NCBI RefSeq assembly: GCF_001676875.1
Contig: NZ_JYKA01000018.1
Location: 1-64,000 of the forward strand
DNA length: 64,000 bases
Reading direction: 5' to 3'
From: Chromobacterium subtsugae
GTDB lineage: Bacteria > Pseudomonadota > Gammaproteobacteria > Burkholderiales > Chromobacteriaceae
Positions 1 through 8,502 of the stretch are shown in pieces. The notes below the pieces were generated by a model. The model was not told where the DNA came from. It saw nothing but the letters and a program-made list of their open reading frames with translations, and ran no database searches. The position numbers were made by a program, and so were the translations under genes. Each line of letters starts with the position of its first letter. Position 1 is the first letter of the stretch.

Positions 1-105
1 CAGCAGGCCGTCGAACAGCACCAGCACCAGGTCGACCTGGCTGGCGGAGTGGGTCTGGGCTTCCAGGTTCACCGCGTGGTAGCTGCGATAGGCTTCGTAA
101 TCCAC
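1..105 (-). CDS. fliS: FliS flagellin export chaperone, N-terminal part (cut by window edge)
   Basis: The visible 35 codons start with GTG and read V-D-Y-E-A-Y-R-S-Y-H-A-V-N-L-E-A, then a stretch ending V-L-V-L-F-D-G-L-L. This is the typical start of FliS, the cytoplasmic chaperone that keeps flagellin unpolymerised until export. An AGGA motif 8 bases upstream supports the GTG start. The gene directly follows fliD on the same strand, the usual fliD-fliS order. The rest lies outside the window, so length and integrity cannot be judged. Confidence 0.75.
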   Translation of the reverse strand, partial: MDYEAYRSYHAVNLEAQTHSASQVDLVLVLFDGLL

Positions 106-127
106 TGTCTAGATCCTGCTTTCTTGC

Positions 128-1477
128 TCAGTTGTAACCCAGCATGCCCATGGTCTGGGTCATTTGGGTCTGCATGTTCTGCAGTTGGGTGAATTGGGCC
201 AGATAGCGCTGGTAGGTCTGCTGATACTGCTGCTGCAGTGCGTCCTGGCGGCGGTTCAGATCCTGCTGCGCGCGGTCGGCGCTGTCCTTGCGCTGCTTGA
301 TCAGGCCATTGCTGTAGTTCAGCCACTTATCCAGGTAATCGCTGCTTTGCTTGAGCGCGCCGCTCTGGCCGACGCCGTTGAAATAGCGGTCCAGCGCGTC
401 CGGCGTGTTCTTCAGCGCGTCGCCCAGCTTCTTGCTGTCCAGCGTCAGGCTGCCGTCGCGGCTGGCGCTGATGCCCAGCTGGCCCAGCGTGATGCCGTCG
501 TAGGATTGGCGCAGGATGGCGTTGAGCTGGCTTTTCAGGCCGCGGATGCTGGAGTCGTCGGCGAAGGGGCCGGCGGTGGCGCCGTTGATGCCCGGCTGCG
601 ACAGGTCGGAAATCGCCTTGTAGATCTTGTTGTAGCCGTCGACGAAGGCCTGCACGTTGGCAGTGGTGTCGTTGTCGCTGCGGCTGACCGCCAGTTGCAG
701 CGGCGCGTCGCCGTCCTTCATCGCCTTATTGACGGTGAAGCTGACGCCGTCGATGTTGTCGAAGGTATTGGAGGCCTGCTGCATGCGCACGCCGCTGGCC
801 TTGCCGCCCAGCCATACCACCGCGTCCTGCGCCTGGGTCAGCTGGCGCGAAGCGGACAGGCCGGTTTTCAGGCCGGCGTCGCTCACTTGCGACAGGTCCA
901 GCGAGATGGCGCCGTTCAGGCCGGTCTTGCCGGAGGACAGCACCAGCTGGCTCGCGCCGTTGTTGTTCAGCACCATGGCGTTGACCTTGCCGCCGTTGCC
1001 GCTCGCGCGGTTGATCGCCAGCGCCAGCTCGCTGGGAGACAGCTTGCCGTCGCCGTCGCGGTCGGCCCCGGCCATCGAGACGTCGAAGGTATCGCCGCCG
1101 GCTAGTTTGACGGTGAACTTGTCGCCGGCCTGCGCGGTGGCGCCGGACAGATCGCCCATCGCCAGTTGCTGCGCGCTGGCCAGCTGCTCGACGAACAGGC
1201 TGTAGTTGCCGGGCTGGGCATTGCCCTTGGCGGTGACCGTGGCCGCCCCGTCGGGCAGCGCCGTGGCGTTCATCGCCACCAGGCTCTTCTTGTTGGTCAG
1301 CGTGCCCAGGCTGGTCTTGTAGTCCTGCAGCGCCTTTTGCAGCTGCCCCAGCGCGTCGCTGCGCGCCTTGGCGGCCTTGGTCTGGTTGTCCAGCTGGGTC
1401 TGCATATTGCCCAGGCTGTTCTTGGCCAGGTTGTCGGCCCAGGTGCTGGGAGGCATCGCATTGAAATCAATCGCCAT
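128..1477 (-). CDS. fliD: Flagellar filament cap protein FliD (hook-associated protein 2)
   Basis: 449 aa, near the usual FliD length. FliD caps the growing filament and helps flagellin fold at its tip. The N-terminus (MAIDFNAMPPSTWADNL) and the Gln-rich coiled-coil C-terminus (with ALQQQYQQTYQRYLAQF) fit the D0/D1 helical ends of the family, and the middle is the variable domain. The start has an AAAGGA site 6 bases upstream. fliS follows 22 bp downstream; fliJ lies 79 bp upstream on the same strand. A palindrome at 1549-1560 lies in that gap. No fliK sits between fliJ and fliD, unlike many primary clusters. The family call is firm; assignment to a lateral system is inferred from context. 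Confidence 0.88.
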   Translation of the reverse strand: MAIDFNAMPPSTWADNLAKNSLGNMQTQLDNQTKAAKARSDALGQLQKALQDYKTSLGTLTNKKSLVAMNATALPDGAATVTAKGNAQPGNYSLFVEQLASAQQLAMGDLSGATAQAGDKFTVKLAGGDTFDVSMAGADRDGDGKLSPSELALAINRASGNGGKVNAMVLNNNGASQLVLSSGKTGLNGAISLDLSQVSDAGLKTGLSASRQLTQAQDAVVWLGGKASGVRMQQASNTFDNIDGVSFTVNKAMKDGDAPLQLAVSRSDNDTTANVQAFVDGYNKIYKAISDLSQPGINGATAGPFADDSSIRGLKSQLNAILRQSYDGITLGQLGISASRDGSLTLDSKKLGDALKNTPDALDRYFNGVGQSGALKQSSDYLDKWLNYSNGLIKQRKDSADRAQQDLNRRQDALQQQYQQTYQRYLAQFTQLQNMQTQMTQTMGMLGYN

Positions 1478-1548
1478 CGCTATTCCTTTCGTCGGCTAAC
1501 GGTATCCATCACTCAATGGCGACCGCGCGCGGCCATCCCTGAAACACC

Positions 1549-1560
1549 GTGAATATTCAC
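1549..1560. promoter_or_regulatory. Perfect 12-bp palindrome GTGAATATTCAC upstream of fliD
   Basis: A perfect dyad that overlaps the fliJ stop codon and lies 72 bp upstream of the fliD start. A one-mismatch version (GTGAATAATCAC) lies upstream of the flagellin gene at 21182-21193, and a 13/15 match to the flanked form lies in the fliE/fliM divergent gap at 7191-7205. Recurrence at three flagellar promoters suggests a regulator site; this is inference. Confidence 0.4.
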
Positions 1561-1994
1561 CACCCCGCCGCTCCCCGCAGCCAGGCTTGGCCGGCGGCTT
1601 CGTCGGTGCGCTTCTGCTCGGTCCGCGCCTGCTCGTCGCGCCAGGCCAGCAGGCTTTGGTCGCGCAGCAGCTCCGCCTGCTCCTGACGCTGGCGCGCGGC
1701 CAGCAGCTGGCGCTGGCTGACCGCGGCGTCGGCTTCCGCCAGCTGCAGATCCTGCCGCTGCGACTGGCTCAGCCCCGCCAGATGGCTCTTGTAGCCGGCG
1801 CAATTGAGCGCCAAGGCCGGGTGCCCGGCGGCGGCGCTGGCGCCGCTGGCGGCGTTCAGCTCCTCCAGCCGCGCGATATTGCGGCGGTAGCGCTCCTGCA
1901 GCCGGCGCTTGCCGGCCAGCTCGGTTTCCAACTGCCGGCTGTCGCGTTCGCGCAGCTGCAGCAGCAAATTCAGTTGCTGGATGGCGGTATTCAT
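1557..1994 (-). CDS. fliJ: Flagellar export chaperone/escort FliJ
   Basis: 145 aa and strongly coiled-coil (heptad-rich, many Q, E, R and L), starting MNTAIQQLNLLLQLRERDSR. FliJ works in the cytoplasm with the FliI/FliH ATPase complex and links it to FlhA. Sequence conservation in this family is poor, so the call rests on size, coiled-coil character and position directly after fliI. Its ATG overlaps the fliI TGA by 4 bp (ATGA), which shows translational coupling and fixes the start. It is the last gene of the fliEFGHIJ run. Confidence 0.8.
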   Translation of the reverse strand: MNTAIQQLNLLLQLRERDSRQLETELAGKRRLQERYRRNIARLEELNAASGASAAAGHPALALNCAGYKSHLAGLSQSQRQDLQLAEADAAVSQRQLLAARQRQEQAELLRDQSLLAWRDEQARTEQKRTDEAAGQAWLRGAAGW

Positions 1995-3304
1995 GCGCGC
2001 GCCAGCTCCTGCAAGCGGCCGCGCGTATCCGCGAACGAGGCCGCCTCGGCGGCGTCCTGGCGCAGCAGCGCTTCGATGCCGGGCTGCAGGCGCAGCGCGC
2101 GGTCGGTGGCCGGATCGGCGCCAGGCACGTAGGCCCCCAGCGGCAGCAGGCCGCGCACTTCCTGGTAACGGCCCCAGGCGGCGCGCAGCTCGCGCGCGGC
2201 GGCGGCGTGCTCGGCGTCCACCAGCTGGCTCATGCAGCGGCTGACCGAGCGGGAGATGTCTATCGCCGGATAGTGGCCGCGTTCGGCCAGCTCGCGGCTC
2301 AATACGATGTGGCCGTCCAGAATGGCCCGGGCGGTGTCTGCCACCGGGTCTTGCTGGTCGTCGCCTTCGGCCAGCACGGTGTAGATGGCGCTCATGCTGC
2401 CCTCGCCCCTCTCGCCGTTGCCGGCGCTCTCGGCCAGGCTCGGCAGCAGGCCGAACACCGACGGCGGATAGCCGCGGGTGGCCGGCGGCTCGCCCAGCGC
2501 CAGCGCCATTTCGCGCTGCGCCATCGCGTAGCGGGTCAGCGAATCGACCAACAGCAGCACGTTGCGGCCCTGGTCGCGGAAATGGGCGGCGATGGCGTGG
2601 CACAGCTCGGTGGCCTTCAGCCGCATCAGCGGCGATTCATCGGCTGGCGCCACCACCAGCACCGCCTTGGCCAGGCCCTGCGGCCCCAGCGCGTGCTCGA
2701 CGAATTCGCGCACTTCGCGGCCGCGCTCGCCTATCAGCCCCACTACCACCACTTCGGCCTCGGTATGGCGGGTGATCATGCCCAGCAGCACGCTCTTGCC
2801 GACGCCGGAGCCGGCGAACAAGCCGACGCGCTGGCCGCGGCCTATGGTCAGCATGCCGTTGATGGCACGCACGCCGACGTCCAGCGGCATGTCGACCGGT
2901 TTTTTCCTGAGCGGGTTGATCTGCGGCGGATGCGCGGCCAGCGGCGCGTCGCCGCCTAGCCTGCCCTTGTCGTCCAGCGGCTCGCCCAGGCCGTTGACAA
3001 TGCGGCCCAGCCAGCCATCGCCTATGCTGAGGCCGCCGCTTTCCGGCGCCGGCAGCACCCGCGCGCCGGTGGCGAGGCCGACAGGCTTCTTGAACGGCAT
3101 CAGGAAGGAAACTTCGCGCTTGAAGCCCACCACCTGCGCCTGCAGCCAGCCGCCGGAGGCGGTTTCCACCAGGCAGCGCTGGCCGGTTTCCAGCGGGCAG
3201 CCGACGCTCTCGAGCAGCAGGCCGCTCACGCCCACCAGCCGGCCGCTGACGGTGGCGACAGGCGCGTCCGGCACCGACAGCTGGCTGAGCGCCTGGCGCA
3301 GCAT
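1991..3304 (-). CDS. fliI: Flagellum-specific ATP synthase FliI (export ATPase)
   Basis: 437 aa, normal for the family. FliI is the hexameric ATPase at the cytoplasmic face of the flagellar type III export gate. Walker A (AGSGVGKS) lies near residues 164-171 and a Walker B-like strand (NVLLLVDSLTRYAM) near 250. The F1-beta-like core includes GERGREVREF and PPSVFGLLPSLAESAG. Coupled to fliJ by a 4-bp overlap and separated from fliH by 3 bp. An intact active protein is expected. Confidence 0.95.
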   Translation of the reverse strand: MLRQALSQLSVPDAPVATVSGRLVGVSGLLLESVGCPLETGQRCLVETASGGWLQAQVVGFKREVSFLMPFKKPVGLATGARVLPAPESGGLSIGDGWLGRIVNGLGEPLDDKGRLGGDAPLAAHPPQINPLRKKPVDMPLDVGVRAINGMLTIGRGQRVGLFAGSGVGKSVLLGMITRHTEAEVVVVGLIGERGREVREFVEHALGPQGLAKAVLVVAPADESPLMRLKATELCHAIAAHFRDQGRNVLLLVDSLTRYAMAQREMALALGEPPATRGYPPSVFGLLPSLAESAGNGERGEGSMSAIYTVLAEGDDQQDPVADTARAILDGHIVLSRELAERGHYPAIDISRSVSRCMSQLVDAEHAAAARELRAAWGRYQEVRGLLPLGAYVPGADPATDRALRLQPGIEALLRQDAAEAASFADTRGRLQELARA

Positions 3305-3307
3305 CGC

Positions 3308-3994
3308 TTAAGCCTCGCCCTGCGCGGCCGGCTCGGCCTGCAGTTGCTCGCGCAGGCTGTCCACGCAATGCGCCAGCCGCTGCTGGCAGCCGGCGTCGGC
3401 CTCGAATTCGGCGCCGCGCACCCGGCACTCGCCCGGCGCCAGGCCGGAATCGGCCAGCAGCCGCCACTTGGCGGCGCGCTCCGGCGCCAGCTCGCGGATG
3501 CGCTGGCATTCTTCGGGGTTGAGCAGCACTTCCACCTCGCCCTGGCTGTGGGAGGCGGCCGGCAGCGCGGCCAGCGTCTCCTCCACCAGATCGAGGATCT
3601 GCACCGGCTTCAAGGTCAGCTCGCAGCGGATCACCTGGCGCGCCACCTTGGCCACCAGTTCCACCACCTCGTCGCGCTGGGCGGCCTGATAGTCGCGGCA
3701 CAAGCGCCGCAATTGCTCGATGGCGGCGTCCAGCGGCTCGGCCAGGCTGGAGAAGCGCGCCAGCTCCTCGGCGCGCGCAGCGGCCACGCCCTCCTGCCGG
3801 CCCAGCGCGACGCCTGCCTGGTAGCCGGCGTCGCGGCCGGCGGCTTCGCCGCTGTCAAAACCTTCGCGGTAGCCGGCGTCCATGCCCTGGCGGAAGCCGT
3901 CGGCGGCGGAGGCCTGCGCCTCGGCCGCCGCCAGCGGCTCCAGCGGCGCGCCGTCGATCAACGGCGGGAAACGGAAGGGGCGCCAGTGTTTCAC
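3308..3994 (-). CDS. fliH: Flagellar assembly protein FliH (ATPase regulator)
   Basis: 228 aa from a GTG start that shares bases with the fliG stop (GTGA), giving VKHWRPFRFPPLIDG. FliH dimers bind and restrain FliI and tether it to the C-ring. The family hallmark is visible: a run of GxxxG-type repeats (about residues 30-65, for example GMDAGYREGFDSG and GYQAGVALGRQEG). The C-terminal half resembles the V-ATPase E-like domain. No better ATG exists at this boundary, and the upstream extension of the frame lies inside fliG and is spurious. Confidence 0.85.
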   Translation of the reverse strand: MKHWRPFRFPPLIDGAPLEPLAAAEAQASAADGFRQGMDAGYREGFDSGEAAGRDAGYQAGVALGRQEGVAAARAEELARFSSLAEPLDAAIEQLRRLCRDYQAAQRDEVVELVAKVARQVIRCELTLKPVQILDLVEETLAALPAASHSQGEVEVLLNPEECQRIRELAPERAAKWRLLADSGLAPGECRVRGAEFEADAGCQQRLAHCVDSLREQLQAEPAAQGEA

Positions 3995-5046
3995 TCGACC
4001 ACTTCCTCGGGGAACAGCTGCAGGTCGATCTCGCCGCCGTCGGCCAATTGCCGCACCTGGGCCATGATCTCGCGCCGCGCCTCTTCCACCCGGCTTTTCG
4101 GCACCGGGCCGGAGCGGCGCATGGTGGCGTCGAAGTTTTGCGCCTGGCGGCGCGGCATGGTCTGGGTGATGGCGTCGCGCACCGCGGGCTCGGCGCCCTT
4201 CAGCGCGATCGCCCACTGCTCCAGCGACACGTCTTCGCAGATGCGGGTCAGCACGGTTTCGGTCTGGCGCGACAGGATGAAGAAGTCGTACATCCTCACC
4301 TCGATCTCGTCGACGATTTCCGGGTCGTGCGCGCGCAGCAGCTCCATCATGCGGCTGCGGTCGCCCGGCAGGCGGTTGATGATGTCGGCGGTCTGCTGCA
4401 TGCCCTGCACCGCGGTGCTTTGCGTGTGCAGGCTTTCCAGGCAGCGGTTGACCAGCTCTTCCAATTCCTGCAGCAGCTCGCGGTCCACATCGGTGAGGCG
4501 GGCCACGTTGACCAGCACGCTGTCGCGGCTGGCGGCCGGCAAGGCGTCCACCACCTGGCCAGCCAGCGCCGGCGGCAGGAAGGCGAGGAACACCGCCTGC
4601 ATCCGCACGTGTTCGGCGGCGATGCGGTCGGCCAGCCATTGCGGCGACACCCACTGCAAACGCGCCATCTTGGGACGGATGGCGTCGCCGTAGATGGTGT
4701 CCAGCACGCTGCCGGCGATGTCGCCGCCCAGCGCCAGCTCCAGCGAACGCTTGAGGAAGCTGCGGCTGGCGCCGTGCACGCCGCTTTGCTCGCGGTATTC
4801 GTCGAAGAATTTCTGCATGGTGGTCTTGACCGCGTCCACCTTGATGCCGCTCATGCCGCTCATCGCCTGGGTCACCTGCAGCAGCTCTTCGCGGCTGAGG
4901 CAGCGCAGCACCGCCGCCGCCGGCTCTTCGCCCATGCACAGCAGCAGCACCGCCGCCTGCTCGATGGCGCTCATCTGGCCGTTGCCGGCTGCCGCCGCGG
5001 GGACGTAAGGCGCCGCTTCCGGCGCGAAATTATTGCTTGCGTCCAT
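3991..5046 (-). CDS. fliG: Flagellar motor switch protein FliG
   Basis: 351 aa. FliG couples the MS ring to the C-ring and contacts the stator through its C-terminal domain. Visible: the N-terminal FliF-binding domain after residue 25 (MSAIEQAAVLLLCMGEEPAA), an EHPQ-like motif in the form EHVRM at 145-149, and the C-terminal domain with ICEDVSLEQWAIALKGA. The charged C-terminus (EIDLQLFPEEVVE) is typical. Its start overlaps the end of fliF by 17 bp. The modified EHPQ motif fits a secondary flagellar system but does not prove it. Confidence 0.93.
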   Translation of the reverse strand: MDASNNFAPEAAPYVPAAAAGNGQMSAIEQAAVLLLCMGEEPAAAVLRCLSREELLQVTQAMSGMSGIKVDAVKTTMQKFFDEYREQSGVHGASRSFLKRSLELALGGDIAGSVLDTIYGDAIRPKMARLQWVSPQWLADRIAAEHVRMQAVFLAFLPPALAGQVVDALPAASRDSVLVNVARLTDVDRELLQELEELVNRCLESLHTQSTAVQGMQQTADIINRLPGDRSRMMELLRAHDPEIVDEIEVRMYDFFILSRQTETVLTRICEDVSLEQWAIALKGAEPAVRDAITQTMPRRQAQNFDATMRRSGPVPKSRVEEARREIMAQVRQLADGGEIDLQLFPEEVVE

Positions 5047-6703
5047 TGTTCTGCACCCATTGTTTGACCACTTCCGCCACCCGCTCCGGCTCCTTGGCCG
5101 CCAGCACCTTCAGGTGGTCCACCAGCACGTCCACCGGCGAACCGGCGGGCGGCAGGTCGTAATTTTCCAGCAGCGGCACCACCGGGCTGTCGCCCGGCGC
5201 GGCCGCCAGCGCGGCCTGGCGCTGGCCGGCCGCCTCGCGCAGCGGACGGTTGTCCAGCAGCGGATCTTCCGGCGTCACGTCCACCTCGCCCGGCGCGTAG
5301 TCGCCCAGCTTGCGCTCCGCCAACTGGCGGGCGATCTTCAAAAGCGGACGGGCCAGCAACAGGTAAGCCAGCAACAGCGCGATCGCGTAGCCCAGCCAGC
5401 GCGCGCCCTCGAACCAGGTTTCCGGCTGCTGCCAGAACGCTTCTTCCGCTACCGGGGCGGCGAAGTTCAGCGTGGACACCGCCAGCACGTCGCCGCGCTC
5501 GGCGCTGATGCCCAGGCCGTTGCGCAGCAGCTTGTCGATATTGGCCAGCTCGGCCGGCTGCCATCCCTTCTTGCTCGGAGCGGCGGCCTGGTTCAGCACC
5601 ACCGCCACGCTGAGGCGGCGCAGCGTGCCGCGCGCCTTCTTGATGTTCATGATGTTGCGGTCGTAGGCGTACTGGCGGGTGACCGCGTTCTTGCTGTTGC
5701 CGGACTTTTCATTGGCCGGGCCGGAGGAGTCGGTGTTGACCGGCCGGTTGCTCAGCGAGCCCGGCACGCCCAGCGCCATCCGCTCGGTGCTGGTTTCCTC
5801 GCGCGAGGCCTCGTTGGTGACCTTGGGCGCCTCGCCGTATTTCTCGCGGGTTTCCTCGACGCGGTCATTGTCGACGTCGGCGGTGACGCTCACCTTGAAG
5901 TTGCCCGCACCCAGCGCTGGCGACAGCAGGTCGCGCGCGTTCTGCAGCGCCTGCTCGCGGAAGCGGCGCGCCGCCTCGTTGTCGGAACCCACCATGCCGC
6001 CGTCGGACAGGTCGACATGGGCGGACAGCAGATTGCCGGCCTGGTCCACCAGGGTCACCTGCGCCGGGTCCAGCGTGGAGACGCTGCCGGCCACCAGCTT
6101 GACCACCGCGGCGATCTGCTCGCTGGACAGCTGCTGGCCGGGCTTTAGCGTCACCACCACCGAGGCCGAGCCCTTGTCGGTGCCGGCGGTGACGAAGGAA
6201 GTGCTGCGCGGCAAGGACAGATGCACGCGGGCGGCGCGCACCGGGTCCAGCGCCAGGATGCTCTGCACCAGCTCGCCTTCCAGGCCGCGGCGGAAGCGCA
6301 CGTCCTGCACGAATTGGCTGACGCCCAGCGGGTCGTTCTTGTCCAGCAGTTCCAAGCCGGCCGGCAGCTGCGCCACCACGCCCTTGGCCGCCAGCTGCAT
6401 GCGCACGCGGCCCAGCTGGTCTTCCGGCACCAACACCTGGCCGGTTTGCGGATGGATGCGGTAGGGAGTCTTGTCGGCGTCGAGCGCCGCCATCATATCG
6501 GCGCTGTTGACCTTTTCCTGCGCGCCGAACACCGGCTTGTAGCTGGCGTCGTCGCGCCACAGCCACAGGGTCAGCGCCAGGCTCAGGCCGATGGCCAGGA
6601 TCACCATCGGCAGCAGGTAGCGCCAGGCGTTCGCCGGCAGCAGACGGCGGCCGGCCATTTTTTCTTGTACGGCGGCAAAGCCGCTCCGCAATTGCTTGAC
6701 CAC
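5030..6703 (-). CDS. fliF: Flagellar MS-ring protein FliF
   Basis: 557 aa, the expected size. FliF forms the membrane MS ring on which the motor is built. Two transmembrane segments are clear: residues about 29-49 (LLPMVILAIGLSLALTLWLW) and about 436-455 (WLGYAIALLLAYLLLARPLL). They flank the periplasmic ring-building domains (VLVPEDQLGRVRMQLAAKG, then the YscJ-like part with VHLSLPRSTSF). The C-terminal tail that binds FliG ends VKQWVQNNGRKQ. fliE ends 13 bp upstream. Confidence 0.94.
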   Translation of the reverse strand: MVKQLRSGFAAVQEKMAGRRLLPANAWRYLLPMVILAIGLSLALTLWLWRDDASYKPVFGAQEKVNSADMMAALDADKTPYRIHPQTGQVLVPEDQLGRVRMQLAAKGVVAQLPAGLELLDKNDPLGVSQFVQDVRFRRGLEGELVQSILALDPVRAARVHLSLPRSTSFVTAGTDKGSASVVVTLKPGQQLSSEQIAAVVKLVAGSVSTLDPAQVTLVDQAGNLLSAHVDLSDGGMVGSDNEAARRFREQALQNARDLLSPALGAGNFKVSVTADVDNDRVEETREKYGEAPKVTNEASREETSTERMALGVPGSLSNRPVNTDSSGPANEKSGNSKNAVTRQYAYDRNIMNIKKARGTLRRLSVAVVLNQAAAPSKKGWQPAELANIDKLLRNGLGISAERGDVLAVSTLNFAAPVAEEAFWQQPETWFEGARWLGYAIALLLAYLLLARPLLKIARQLAERKLGDYAPGEVDVTPEDPLLDNRPLREAAGQRQAALAAAPGDSPVVPLLENYDLPPAGSPVDVLVDHLKVLAAKEPERVAEVVKQWVQNNGRKQ

Positions 6704-6716
6704 GTCGCCTCCCGGC

Positions 6717-7055
6717 TTACAGCTGCATCTTGATCAGGTCGTCGACGGCGCCGACCACCTTGTTGCGCACCTGCATCAGCATCGAGAAGGACAGGCTGGC
6801 CTCCTGGCTCATCAGCATCGCGCCGACCAGATCGTCGCTCTGGCCGCTGTCCACCTCGGTCATCTTGTCCGAGGCCAGGCGGTTCTGCTGGTCGACATCG
6901 CGCACCGCCGACACCAGGGCCTGGCTGAAGCTTTGCGCGGCCGGCGCGTCGTCCGCGGCCGGACGGGGGGCCGCCGCGGCGCCCTGGCCCAGCTTGGCCA
7001 TCTCGCCCAGCAATTGGCTGCGATCGGCGTGGATCATCAAACCCAGATTGGCCAT
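6717..7055 (-). CDS. fliE: Flagellar hook-basal body complex protein FliE
   Basis: 112 aa from an ATG with AAGGA seven bases upstream; a GTG one codon earlier is the alternative. FliE joins the MS ring to the proximal rod. The conserved C-terminal half is plain: SFSQALVSAVRDVDQQ, then LMSQEASLSFSMLMQVRNK. First gene of the minus-strand fliEFGHIJ run, divergent from the fliM-like gene, so its promoter must lie in 7056-7295. Confidence 0.9.
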   Translation of the reverse strand: MANLGLMIHADRSQLLGEMAKLGQGAAAAPRPAADDAPAAQSFSQALVSAVRDVDQQNRLASDKMTEVDSGQSDDLVGAMLMSQEASLSFSMLMQVRNKVVGAVDDLIKMQL

Positions 7056-7295
7056 CACTACATCCTTAAATCAACAGGTATCAAAACGCGGCGCGCCCAG
7101 CGCAGGCATCCACCAGCAATGCTTACATGCAAGCTGGCGGATTTTAAACTCAACGCTTTATTACTCAGTTGGTATTTTTCACATTCGCAACCGTGAATTT
7201 TCCCCCTTTACCACTGGCGGACAGCCAGTAAGATGCACACTCCCAGCAATTGCCGGGGGCTGCCCGACCGCCTCCGGCCACGAACGAAAATCGCC
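7056..7295. promoter_or_regulatory. Divergent flagellar promoter region between fliE and the fliM-like gene
   Basis: About 240 bp, AT-rich in its middle (7140-7205), feeding two divergent operons. It holds CCGTGAATTTTCCCC at 7191-7205, a 13/15 match to the palindrome and flanks upstream of fliD, and a wider dyad TTCAC-N10-GTGAA at 7178-7197. No convincing sigma-54 (TGGC/TTGC) or sigma-28 element was recognised by eye. Confidence 0.5.
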
Positions 7296-8138
7296 ATGCC
7301 CAAAGCCAAAATCGTTGCGCCGCAGGAAGGCGCCCGCCTGCAGGCCTTGGATCTGCGAACCCTGGGGCGCCCGATACACCTGCTGCCACTGTTCGCCCGC
7401 GCATTGCAGCAAGAGCTGGGCGACTTCCTGGAGCGGGAACTCAACCGCCGCTACCACGCCGCCTTCCGCATCACTGCCCTGCGCCAAGACCTGCCCGCCG
7501 CCGACGAGCTGCGCTGGCAATGGCACGCGCTGGGCGACTGGCAGCTGGGCAGCCATTTCGACCGCAGCCTGCTGCTGGGCATCCTGGATTACCGCTTCGG
7601 CGCCAGCGCCGCGCCGATCGCCGAAGACTTGCCGGCGGAAACCGAAACCGAGCGCCGGCTGGCCCGCAACCTGGCCGAACGGCTGCTGCCGCGCCTGGCC
7701 GCCGCCATCCTCCAGCTGGAACAGGCGCCGGGCGCCTACGGCGACAAGCCGCGCCCGCAGCCCTTCGCCGGCCAGCCTGCCTGGCAGCTGGAAATCGAAC
7801 TCTCCGACGGCGACGCGCCGCGCGGCGCGCTGCGCCTGCGCCTGGGCGAGTCAGCCTTCGAAACCCTGCTGCAAAACCTGTCCGGCCAGCGCCGCAAGCT
7901 GGCCGGCGACCGCGCCCCGGGCAGCTTCCGCGACCGGCTGACGCTGCGGCTGGACGCGCGCCTGCTGCAGCAGGAGCTGCCGCTGGGCGCCATCCTCGAC
8001 TTGAAGCCCGGTTCGGTGCTGCCGGTGACGCTGCCGCCGCAAGCCGAAGTGTGCGTGCGCGGCGCGGCCTTGTTCCGCGCCCACGTGGCGGAGCGCCAGG
8101 GCAAGCTGTGCCTGAGCGGCTTCGCCGATACCGAATGA
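7296..8138 (+). CDS. fliM: Divergent FliM-like motor switch protein (SpoA-domain C-ring protein)
   Basis: 280 aa from the ATG at 7296; an in-frame ATG at 7233 would add 21 residues, and neither start has a strong ribosome site. Position (before fliN-P-Q-R-flhB-A) and the C-terminal SpoA/FliN-like domain (LTLRLDARLLQQELPLGAIL, then PGSVLPVTLPPQAEVCVRG) make it the C-ring FliM. It is shorter than the usual 320-340 aa. The N-terminus lacks the classical CheY-P-binding LSQxEIDALL motif under either start. This fits FliM of lateral-type systems. The middle CheC-like domain is only loosely recognisable. Confidence 0.75.
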   Translation: MPKAKIVAPQEGARLQALDLRTLGRPIHLLPLFARALQQELGDFLERELNRRYHAAFRITALRQDLPAADELRWQWHALGDWQLGSHFDRSLLLGILDYRFGASAAPIAEDLPAETETERRLARNLAERLLPRLAAAILQLEQAPGAYGDKPRPQPFAGQPAWQLEIELSDGDAPRGALRLRLGESAFETLLQNLSGQRRKLAGDRAPGSFRDRLTLRLDARLLQQELPLGAILDLKPGSVLPVTLPPQAEVCVRGAALFRAHVAERQGKLCLSGFADTE

Positions 8139-8163
8139 CCCCCATCGCACTGGACGACTACGC

Positions 8164-8502
8164 ATGGACCTGAAACAAGATTTCGACCTGGACGGCATCC
8201 TGGACAGCCTGGAGCCGGAAGCCGCCGCCGCGCCCGCTCCCGCGCCGCGCGACATGACGCCCTTTCTGCGCAAGATACCCGTCAAGCTGACGCTGGAAGT
8301 CGGCAGCGCCGACGTCAGCCTGGCCGACCTGTGCCAGATCGGCGCGGGCTCGGTGATCGAGCTGGACAAGCTCGCCGGCGAGCCGCTGGACATCAAGGTG
8401 AACGGCACCGTGATCGGCCGCGCCGAAGTGGTGGTGTCCGGCGAAAACTACGGCCTGCGGGTGGTGGAATTGAACGACCTGGAACTGGACAGCCTGGCCT
8501 GA
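8164..8502 (+). CDS. fliN: Flagellar motor switch protein FliN
   Basis: 112 aa. C-ring protein and docking site for FliH/FliI. The C-terminal SpoA domain is complete: IPVKLTLEVGSADVSLADLC, then GSVIELDKLAGEPLDIKVNG, then VIGRAEVVV and YGLRVVEL. The N-terminal 30 residues are an acidic, Ala/Pro-rich linker. It lies 25 bp after the fliM-like gene, and its TGA shares a base with the fliP ATG (TGATG). Confidence 0.93.
   Translation: MDLKQDFDLDGILDSLEPEAAAAPAPAPRDMTPFLRKIPVKLTLEVGSADVSLADLCQIGAGSVIELDKLAGEPLDIKVNGTVIGRAEVVVSGENYGLRVVELNDLELDSLA

Noticed and set aside
164-1105. Long plus-strand open frames antisense to fliD and many similar frames opposite real genes across the window
   Set aside because: They arise from high GC at third codon positions, are rich in Arg, Ala and Gly, lack ribosome sites and family motifs, and lie opposite well-supported genes.
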